A stretch of DNA of 64,000 nt from Mycolicibacterium pulveris. Its GTDB lineage: Bacteria > Actinomycetota > Actinomycetes > Mycobacteriales > Mycobacteriaceae. The position numbers and the translations under genes are program-made. Under the pieces are notes generated by a model. That model was not told the DNA's origin and did no database searches. It saw only the letters and a list, made by a program, of their open reading frames with translations. The stretch lies in assembly GCF_010725725.1 (NCBI RefSeq), contig NZ_AP022599.1, positions 2,108,001-2,172,000 on the forward strand, given 5' to 3'. Below, in pieces: positions 57,854 to 64,000 of the stretch (the stretch's first letter is position 1; each line of letters opens with the position of its first letter).

Positions 57854-60769
57854 ATGATGCGCTTGAGCAGCACCCTGCGCAGATATCGCTGGGCGGTGTT
57901 CGCGGCATGGCTGCTCCTGCTGGTGCCCTCCATCTATCTCGGGATGACCCACGGCGGCCAGCTGACCGGCGGCGGGTTCGAGGTCGACGGCTCCCAGTCG
58001 CTGCGCGTGCAGCATGAGCTCGAAGAGCATTTCCCCGACCAGGGCGCCTCACCGTTGGCGCTGGTCGCGGCCCCGCGGGCCGATGCGTCCTACGAGGACA
58101 TGAACCTGGCGGTCGCCGAGCTGGAGCGGGTGGCCGCCGAGGTACCCAGCGTGACGATCGCGCCCACGCCCCAACAGCCGCCACCGCGACCCGACCGGCC
58201 CTACGTCCTCACGTTGCAGCTCGACTTCGAGAACACCGGTGCCGTTGACGTCGCCAAACAGCTTCGCCAGAAGGTCGGCATCGACGGCGAAGAGCCGGGC
58301 GAGACGGCCGACGGCAAGGTCAGGCTGTACGTCATCGGCCAAGGCGCACTGGGTGCGGCCGCGTCACAGGCGACCAAACACGACATCGCTCAGGCCGAGC
58401 GATGGAACCTTCCGATCGTCCTGATCGTGTTGCTCGCGGTGTTCGGCTCGCTGGCCGCGGCCGCGATGCCGCTGCTGCTGGGCATCTGCACGGTGGTGGT
58501 GACGATGGGCCTGGTCTATCTGCTGTCGATGTTCACCACGATGTCGGTGTTCGTCACGTCGACGGTGTCGATGTTCGGCATCGCCGTGGCCATCGACTAC
58601 TCGCTGTTCATCCTCATGCGGTTCCGGGAGGAACTACGCGCCGGCCGGGATCCCGACCAGGCCGCCGACGCCGCGATGGCCACCTCCGGGCTGGCCGTGG
58701 TGCTGTCGGGTTTGACGGTGATCGCGTCGGTGACGGGCATCTACCTGATCGCCACCCCCGTGCTGGTCTCGATGGCCACCGGGGCGATCCTCGCGGTCGC
58801 GGTGGCCGTGCTGACCTCGACGACGCTGACTCCTGCGGTGCTGGCGACGTTCGGGCGGGCGGCGGCCAAGCGTTCGTCGTACCTGCACTGGTCCCGCAGA
58901 CCCGAGACCACCCAGTCGCGGTTCTGGACCCGCTGGACCGGCGCGGTGATGCGTCGTCCATGGCTGTCGGCGCTGGCGGCCTCGGCGCTGCTGCTTATTC
59001 TGGCGTTCCCTGCATTCTCAATGTTGCTGGGCAACAGCATGCAGCGGCAGTTCGAGCCGACGCACGAGATCCGCGGCGGCGTCAACGCGGCGGCGGAGGC
59101 GTTGGGGCCCGGTGCGCTGGGCCCGGTGCGGGTGCTGGTGAGCTTCCCGGACGGCAACGCGGCTTCGGCGCCGTCCAAGGAGCCGCTCCTCGACTCGATC
59201 CGGCAGCGGATGGCGCAGGGCCCCAACGTCGTATCGGTGTCTCCACCGGTGTTCGGTGAGGACTACCGGCACGCGCTGCTCTCGGCGGTGCTTTCCGTCG
59301 ACCCCGAGGACATGGCGGCCCGCGACGCCGTCGACTGGATGCGTGCGGAGCTGCCGCAGACGCCGGGACTCGACGGCGCCCGCATCGACGTCGGCGGGCC
59401 CACGGCGCTGATCAAGGACTTCGACGACCGGGTGTCGGCGACCCAGCCGCTGGTGCTCGTGTTCGTGGCGCTGATCGCGTTCGTGATGTTGCTGGTGGCG
59501 ATCCGCTCCCCCGTGCTGGCCATCAAGGGCGTGCTGATGACGGTGCTGTCGGTGGCGGCGGCCTACGGCAGCCTCGTCGCGGTGTTCCAGTGGGGGTGGC
59601 TGGAGGTGCTCGGCTTCGCGCCGATCTCGTCGCTGGACAGCACCATTCCGCCGCTGGTGCTGGCGATCGCCTTCGGCCTCTCGATGGACTACGAGATCTT
59701 CCTGCTGACCCGCATCCGCGAGCGCTACCTGCAGACCCACAACACCCGCGACGCCGTCGCATACGGCGTCAGCACCAGCGCCCGAACCATCACCAGCGCC
59801 GCGCTGATCATGATCGCGGTGTTCATCGGTTTCGCGTTCGCGGGCATGCCGCTGGTGGCGCAGCTCGGCGTGGCCTGCGCGGTGGCGATCGCCGTCGACG
59901 CGACCGTGGTGCGGCTGGTTCTGGTTCCCGCGCTGATGGCGATGTTCGACGAGTGGAACTGGTGGCTGCCCCGCTGGCTGGACCGGATCCTGCCGTCCGT
60001 GGACTTCGAGAAGCCGCTGCCGCAGGTCGAGACGCCCGATCTCGTCATCATCCCCGACGACATCTCCTCGCTCGGCCCATCCGGATCGGACCTGCGCATG
60101 GTGGTCAAGTCCGCGGCCCGGCTCAAAACCCTTGCACCCCAGGCGGTTACCGTCGCCGACCCGCTGGCGCTCAGCGGCTGCGAGCCGGTCACCACCAAAC
60201 TGCGCGTCGCGGAACGGCTCAACGGTGGCGGTCATCGAAACGGCGCGGGCACCAAGTCCGGAACCACGACGCTGCCCACCGCGACGTTGCCGGTTCATCC
60301 GGTGACGGTGTGGCGGGGCCGGCTCGCGGTCGCGCTCGACGCGCTGGAAGCGGCATCGGAGTATGACGGCGCTGCGCTCAAACGACGCCGACCCGTGGAG
60401 ACCACCAACGTTCAGCTGCCCACCGGTGATCGACTCCAGATACCTACCGCGGCCGAGACATTGCGGTTGAAGGGCTACCTGATCATGTGCCGGAACAACG
60501 CGCGTGACTTCGCGGAGTTCGCCGAACTGGCCGATGCGTTGGAGATTCGGACGGCTGCACGGGTGCTGGCGGAGATGGACCAGTACTACGCTGGAGATCA
60601 GGAAAACGAACAATGGGTGGCCACCCAGTTGGTGCGCCGGCTGGCTGACCCTCGACCCTCCGACGAGCACGACACCGAGGCGTCGAGTCCTGAGGCGGAG
60701 GCTGACTGGGCCAGGGTCAGGCAGCGTTGCCTGTCGGTGGCCGTGGCGATGCTGGAGGAGGCGAGGTGA
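57854..60769 (+). CDS. mmpL11: RND-family lipid/haem transporter MmpL11
   Basis: A 971-residue MmpL protein that matches M. tuberculosis MmpL11 (966 residues) closely, including RRYRWAVFAAWLLLLVPS, the proton-relay motifs GIAVAIDYSLF and GLSMDYEIFLL, and the C-terminal RRCLSVAVAMLEEAR. MmpL11 exports monomeromycolyl diacylglycerol and mycolate wax esters and has been linked to haem uptake. ATG 57854 (MMRLSSTLRR) is selected; the frame is open to 57392 through the intergenic region and the hemophore-related gene. The 290-bp gap before it has no gene. Its TGA overlaps the next start (GTGA). Confidence 0.94.
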   Translation: MMRLSSTLRRYRWAVFAAWLLLLVPSIYLGMTHGGQLTGGGFEVDGSQSLRVQHELEEHFPDQGASPLALVAAPRADASYEDMNLAVAELERVAAEVPSVTIAPTPQQPPPRPDRPYVLTLQLDFENTGAVDVAKQLRQKVGIDGEEPGETADGKVRLYVIGQGALGAAASQATKHDIAQAERWNLPIVLIVLLAVFGSLAAAAMPLLLGICTVVVTMGLVYLLSMFTTMSVFVTSTVSMFGIAVAIDYSLFILMRFREELRAGRDPDQAADAAMATSGLAVVLSGLTVIASVTGIYLIATPVLVSMATGAILAVAVAVLTSTTLTPAVLATFGRAAAKRSSYLHWSRRPETTQSRFWTRWTGAVMRRPWLSALAASALLLILAFPAFSMLLGNSMQRQFEPTHEIRGGVNAAAEALGPGALGPVRVLVSFPDGNAASAPSKEPLLDSIRQRMAQGPNVVSVSPPVFGEDYRHALLSAVLSVDPEDMAARDAVDWMRAELPQTPGLDGARIDVGGPTALIKDFDDRVSATQPLVLVFVALIAFVMLLVAIRSPVLAIKGVLMTVLSVAAAYGSLVAVFQWGWLEVLGFAPISSLDSTIPPLVLAIAFGLSMDYEIFLLTRIRERYLQTHNTRDAVAYGVSTSARTITSAALIMIAVFIGFAFAGMPLVAQLGVACAVAIAVDATVVRLVLVPALMAMFDEWNWWLPRWLDRILPSVDFEKPLPQVETPDLVIIPDDISSLGPSGSDLRMVVKSAARLKTLAPQAVTVADPLALSGCEPVTTKLRVAERLNGGGHRNGAGTKSGTTTLPTATLPVHPVTVWRGRLAVALDALEAASEYDGAALKRRRPVETTNVQLPTGDRLQIPTAAETLRLKGYLIMCRNNARDFAEFAELADALEIRTAARVLAEMDQYYAGDQENEQWVATQLVRRLADPRPSDEHDTEASSPEAEADWARVRQRCLSVAVAMLEEAR

Positions 60770-61272
60770 CCGTGACATCCGAGATCCGGGACGACAGCCG
60801 CGAGACCGCCTCCGAGGCCCCGCAGCGCCCGGTGTTCGACGATCGGCCGGTGGAGTTCTGGCCCACCGCCGCGATCCGCGCCGCGCTGGAGACCGACGAC
60901 CTCGCCGTCTGGCAGCGCATCGTGGCGGCGATCAAGCGTGACCCGTTCGGCCGTACCGCACGGCAGGTCGAGGAGGTGCTGGAAACCGCTCGCCCGTACG
61001 GGCTTTCCAAGGCGCTCACCGAGGTGCTCAGCCGCACCCGCGAGCACATGGAGGCCAACGAGCGCGCAGAGGTGGCCCGCCACATCCGTGCGCTGCTGGA
61101 GAAGTCCGGGCTGGGCCAGCAGGAGTTCGCGTCGCGGATCGGTGTGCCCAACGCCGATTTCAACGCGTATCTGCGCGGCGAGGTCAGCCCCACGGCGTCG
61201 CTGATGGTGCGGATGAGCAAGCTCGCCGAGCGCTTCGCCAAGATGCGGTCAGCGCGGGCCGATGGACCTTGA
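60766..61272 (+). CDS. XRE-type helix-turn-helix protein, Rv0201c-type
   Basis: A 168-residue protein. The N-terminal half is acidic and helical (PVEFWPTAAIRAALETDDLAVW, in part), and the C-terminal half is a Cro/CI-type HTH: LLEKSGLGQQEFASRIGVPN and FNAYLRGEVSPTASLMVRM. The start is GTG 60766, overlapping the mmpL11 stop. It follows mmpL11 as Rv0201c does in M. tuberculosis. It may regulate mmpL11 or nearby genes, but no operator is identified. The last 11 nt overlap the next gene. Confidence 0.75.
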   Translation: MTVTSEIRDDSRETASEAPQRPVFDDRPVEFWPTAAIRAALETDDLAVWQRIVAAIKRDPFGRTARQVEEVLETARPYGLSKALTEVLSRTREHMEANERAEVARHIRALLEKSGLGQQEFASRIGVPNADFNAYLRGEVSPTASLMVRMSKLAERFAKMRSARADGP

Positions 61273-61657
61273 GGAGATCCTGCGGAACACCCGCACGGTG
61301 GCGATCGTCGGCGCCTCGGCCAACCCGGCGAGGGCAAGCCATGAGGTGTGGACTTACCTGAAGTCCGCCAGCGACTACGAGCTGTATCTGGTCAACCCGA
61401 CGATCACACAGGTCGACGGCACCCCGGTCTACCCGTCGCTTGCCGACCTGCCGGTCGTGCCCGATCTCGTCGACGTGTTCCGCCGCCGCGAGCATCTGGC
61501 CTCGGTGCTCGACGACGCCGTCGCTGTGGGCGCCAAGGTGCTGTGGCTGCAACTGGGTCTGCGCGACGAGCAGGTGGCCCGCGACGGGGTGGCGGCCGGT
61601 CTGCAGGTGGTGATGGACCGTTGCCTGAAGGTCGAGCACGCCCGCCTGCTGTCCTGA
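61262..61657 (+). CDS. CoA-binding domain protein (YccU-type)
   Basis: A 131-residue single-domain protein with a Rossmann-like CoA-binding fold: TVAIVGASANPARASHEVWTYL is the phosphate-binding loop, LVNPTITQVDGTPVYPSLADLP follows and VLWLQLGLRDEQVARDG ends the domain, as in the CoA_binding_2 family. The function of these proteins is poorly known. ATG 61262 overlaps the previous coding region by 11 nt; it is the last gene of the mmpL11 operon and is followed by a hairpin. Confidence 0.85.
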   Translation: MDLEEILRNTRTVAIVGASANPARASHEVWTYLKSASDYELYLVNPTITQVDGTPVYPSLADLPVVPDLVDVFRRREHLASVLDDAVAVGAKVLWLQLGLRDEQVARDGVAAGLQVVMDRCLKVEHARLLS

Positions 61658-61660
61658 CGG

Positions 61661-61705
61661 TTTGTGTGCGTTAACGCGTGCTGAGCGCAACAGAACGCAC
61701 ACAAA
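61661..61705. terminator. Bidirectional hairpin after the mmpL11 operon
   Basis: TTTGTGTGCGTT (61661-61672) pairs perfectly with AACGCACACAAA (61694-61705), with a 21-nt loop, between the convergent CoA-binding and omamB stop codons. Confidence 0.7.
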
Positions 61706-61713
61706 TCGCGGGG

Positions 61714-62403
61714 TCAGCGGGAATGGATCGGGCGCAGGTCGTCGACCAGCCAGCGCCCGTCGTGCTTGCTCAGCTGCACCCGCAACGCGAGCACCGCGTT
61801 CTCGGGCGGCTTACCCGGCGCGTTCTGCGTGCCGCGCAGTATCACCGCGACGCTCGCCGCACTGGGGCCGATCGCCTCCACGCCAGCGGAGACGGTGCTG
61901 GCTTGGGCGGAGACGTTCCGGCTGGTCAATTCCTTTGCGACGGTAGCGAATTGGTTCTTGAGCGCTTCGGCGCTCTCAGCTGACATCATGGCGGCCGCGC
62001 GGTCGATCGACGCGGCCGGGTTCTGCGGGGTGAACGTCGCGGAGGCTTCGGCGATGCTGGTGGCGATGCCGACCACCTCGTCGGTGTCCGCGTGCAGGGC
62101 GCGGTCGGGCACCGTCCACCGGAAATAGCCGACGGCGACGCCGGCGACCACGGCGGCGGTGGCGACCGCGACCACCGCCAGCCGCAGGCCGGGCCCGTCG
62201 TCGTCGGTGCCGAGCGTCACCCCGTCGCGGCGGGCGAGCACCACGTTGACCACGACGCCCTCGACGATCAGCAGGCACAGAATCGAGCACACCGACACCC
62301 ACCACAGCGGCCACCCCAGCGCCACCCCGATGTAGAGCAGCGCCACGATCGCCGCGATCGGAGCGCCGACGTCGAACGCCGCTACCCGCAACACGTTTCT
62401 CAT
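61714..62403 (-). CDS. omamB: Orphaned Mce-associated membrane protein OmamB, Rv0200-type
   Basis: A 229-residue membrane protein, the same length as Rv0200. Three hydrophobic segments lie in the first 110 residues, followed by an extracytoplasmic domain with LRGTQNAPGKPPENAVLALRVQL (in part) and the C-terminal GRWLVDDLRPIHSR, which is the Mce-associated (Mam) protein layout. OmamB and OmamA are described as accessory proteins of Mce lipid importers. ATG 62403 overlaps the omamA stop (ATGA). Confidence 0.85.
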   Translation of the reverse strand: MRNVLRVAAFDVGAPIAAIVALLYIGVALGWPLWWVSVCSILCLLIVEGVVVNVVLARRDGVTLGTDDDGPGLRLAVVAVATAAVVAGVAVGYFRWTVPDRALHADTDEVVGIATSIAEASATFTPQNPAASIDRAAAMMSAESAEALKNQFATVAKELTSRNVSAQASTVSAGVEAIGPSAASVAVILRGTQNAPGKPPENAVLALRVQLSKHDGRWLVDDLRPIHSR

Positions 62404-62984
62404 CGGATCGGTTCCAGCCGTGAGATCAGCAGGTTGCCGTCCACGTCGGAGACGTCCAGTCGCAGCGTCCAGCGCACGGTGCGCGGCTTGTCGTCACCGG
62501 CGTTCTCGCTGACCGACGTCGCCACCACCAGGACGGTGTCGGTGCGCGACGCGAACTCCGACAGCTCGGGCTGCGGCCGCGGCGGCGCGCTGGAGCCGGC
62601 CGGCGGCCGGTAGAGCGACTCGACCGCCACCGAGTCGACCTGGCCGCGGGTGTTGGACTGCAGCGTCTGGACCAGCTCGCGGTAGGGCTTGACCGCGGCA
62701 TCGAAGTCCGCGTTGAGCTGCCCGACGGTGCCTTCGCGCAGCCTGACCATGCTGGTCTCCACGGTGTCCTTGTTCATGTTGATCAACGTGGTGGTCCAGT
62801 CGGCGGCGGTCGCCAGCACGCGGGTGCGGTACTGCAACTCCTCGACGTCCTCGCGGTGCTGGGTCCAGATCAGTACGCCGAGCACGACGGCGATCACCGC
62901 GATCACTCCCAGCACGGCCGACGCGACGCCGTAGCTGGTGAAGACGGGACCGTCGGCGGTGTCGGTGGGCTGGTCCTCGGGCAT
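62400..62984 (-). CDS. omamA: Orphaned Mce-associated membrane protein OmamA, Rv0199-type
   Basis: A 194-residue protein with one transmembrane helix (about residues 18-45) and an extracytoplasmic Mam-type domain, with LATAADWTTTLINMNKDTVET and the C-terminal VSDVDGNLLISRLEPIR. In M. tuberculosis OmamA stabilises Mce complexes and supports cholesterol uptake. It is shorter than the 219 residues of Rv0199. ATG 62984 starts the protein; the frame opens far upstream across zmp1 only by chance. Divergent from zmp1, with 75 bp between. Confidence 0.82.
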   Translation of the reverse strand: MPEDQPTDTADGPVFTSYGVASAVLGVIAVIAVVLGVLIWTQHREDVEELQYRTRVLATAADWTTTLINMNKDTVETSMVRLREGTVGQLNADFDAAVKPYRELVQTLQSNTRGQVDSVAVESLYRPPAGSSAPPRPQPELSEFASRTDTVLVVATSVSENAGDDKPRTVRWTLRLDVSDVDGNLLISRLEPIR

Positions 62985-63059
62985 GCGCGTGAGGGTACCG
63001 GGGGCGGGCCGCGACGAAGGGCTGGCGGTGCCGGGCGGGCGTTCTGGCACCCTGGTGGG

Positions 63060-64000
63060 GTGACCGTAGAAGCTATTCGATCGGGCATCGACCTGAGCTA
63101 CGTCGACGCCGACGCCCGCCCGCAAGACGACCTGTTCGGCCATGTGAACGGCCGCTGGCTGGCCGAGTACGAGATGCCGGCCGACCGTGCGACCGACGGC
63201 GCGTTCCGCTCGCTTTACGACCGCGCGGAAGAACATGTCCGCGACCTGATCACCGAAGCGGCCGCATCTGGCGCCGCCCCGGGCACCGACGAGCAGCGTA
63301 TCGGCGACCTCTACGCCAGCTTCATGGACGAGGAGACGATCGCCGCGCGTGGTGTCCGGCCGCTGCTCGACGAACTGGCCGCGATCGACGCCGCCGACAG
63401 CCCCGAGGCGCTGGCCCGGGTGCTCGGCGCGCTGCAGCGCACCGGCGTCGGTGGTGGCACGGGTCTCTACGTGAACACGGACGCCAAGGACTCCACCCGA
63501 TACCTGGTGCACCTCACCCAGTCCGGGCTCGGCCTGCCCGACGAGTCCTACTACCGCGAGGAGCAGCACGCCGAGATCCTGGCCGCCTATCCCGAGCACA
63601 TCGCCGCGATGTTCGCGCTGGTGTACGGCGACGGCGACCACGACGACACCGCCGCGCGGATCGTGGCGCTGGAGACCAAACTGGCCGCCGCGCACTGGGA
63701 CGTCGTCAAGCGGCGTGACGCCGACCTGGCCTACAACCTGCGCCGGTTCGCCGACCTGCCCGCCGAGGCCCCCGGCTTCGAATGGGCCGGCTGGCTCACC
63801 GCGCTAGGCAGCACACCGGAGAAGACCGCCGAAGTCGTCGTGCGCCAGCCGGACTACCTCACCGCGTTCGCGTCAGCCTGGAGCAGCGCGGGCCTGGACG
63901 ACTGGAAGGATTGGCTGCGCTGGCGGGTCATCCACGCCCGCGCGTTCCTGCTGACCGACGACCTCGTCGCCGAGGACTTCGCGTTCTACGGCCGCCGGCT
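63060..64000 (+). CDS. zmp1: Zinc metallopeptidase Zmp1 (M13 family), N-terminal part
   Basis: An open frame from GTG 63060 to the window edge (313 codons, no stop). The N-terminal sequence IDLSYVDADARPQDDLFGHV followed by NGRWLAEYEMPADRATDGAF is typical of M13 (neprilysin-like) peptidases; the zinc motif HExxH lies further on and is outside the window. The position beside omamA matches zmp1 (Rv0198c), which processes peptides and acts in host interaction in M. tuberculosis. The ribosome-binding site before GTG is weak. Confidence 0.9.
   Translation, partial: MTVEAIRSGIDLSYVDADARPQDDLFGHVNGRWLAEYEMPADRATDGAFRSLYDRAEEHVRDLITEAAASGAAPGTDEQRIGDLYASFMDEETIAARGVRPLLDELAAIDAADSPEALARVLGALQRTGVGGGTGLYVNTDAKDSTRYLVHLTQSGLGLPDESYYREEQHAEILAAYPEHIAAMFALVYGDGDHDDTAARIVALETKLAAAHWDVVKRRDADLAYNLRRFADLPAEAPGFEWAGWLTALGSTPEKTAEVVVRQPDYLTAFASAWSSAGLDDWKDWLRWRVIHARAFLLTDDLVAEDFAFYGRR

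Overview
The window is high-GC, densely packed actinobacterial DNA, and its gene order is that of a mycobacterium. Most of it follows the Mycobacterium tuberculosis block Rv0198c to Rv0228, read in reverse. Landmarks are zmp1 at the right edge, omamA/omamB, mmpL11, a Rv0203-type hemophore, mmpL3, trmB, pckA, fadD4, fadE3, a Rv0216 homologue, lipC, a Rv0221-type acyltransferase, echA1 and the Rv0223c to Rv0228 group. Genes absent from M. tuberculosis at this place (a phosphonate locus, a second PrrAB-type pair, a FadE5 paralogue) point to an environmental, probably fast-growing species (Mycolicibacterium type). The species is an inference. Names such as 'Rv0221-type' come from remembered protein sequences, not from a search.

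Layout. 1-6379: end of an acyl-CoA ligase, then an envelope-type group (membrane acyltransferase, DUF3068 protein, polytopic membrane protein, GT4 glycosyltransferase, methyltransferase). 6349-15346: aldehyde dehydrogenase behind a KstR-type box; a FadE5 paralogue divergent from a TetR regulator with two matching palindromes between them; a small reductase; an AraC-type regulator broken by an amber codon; arylamine N-acetyltransferase; two crotonases. 15333-25171: lipid cassette with a second KstR-type box (acyltransferase, FadD12-type ligase, LipO-type esterase, convergent with WS/DGAT and LipC), then a fused acyl-CoA dehydrogenase and a LipW-type hydrolase. 25125-32694: phosphonate uptake and catabolism locus. 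32702-42256: amidohydrolase, CoA-transferase, double-hotdog dehydratase, FadE3, GntR regulator, crotonase, FadD4 and a GMC oxidoreductase. 42356-64000: pckA, two GTPase-like proteins, trmB, NYN protein, mmpL3, transporter genes, PrrAB-like pair, two hemophore-like proteins, mmpL11, small regulators, omamB/omamA and the 5' part of zmp1.

The most interesting system is the phosphonate locus. A PhnDCE importer with a fused permease is encoded with a phosphonatase-like HAD hydrolase, a DAO-type FAD oxidoreductase, an HD-domain PhnZ-like oxygenase, a zinc dehydrogenase and a PhnF-type repressor. Hydrolytic and oxidative types of C-P cleavage enzyme thus sit side by side. One perfect palindrome, matching the PhnF site known from M. 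smegmatis, covers both divergent promoters.

No rRNA or tRNA genes, insertion sequences, prophage genes or CRISPR arrays were recognised. Most convergent gene ends carry long hairpins, three of them with a shared GACG(C/T)GAAAACCCC core.
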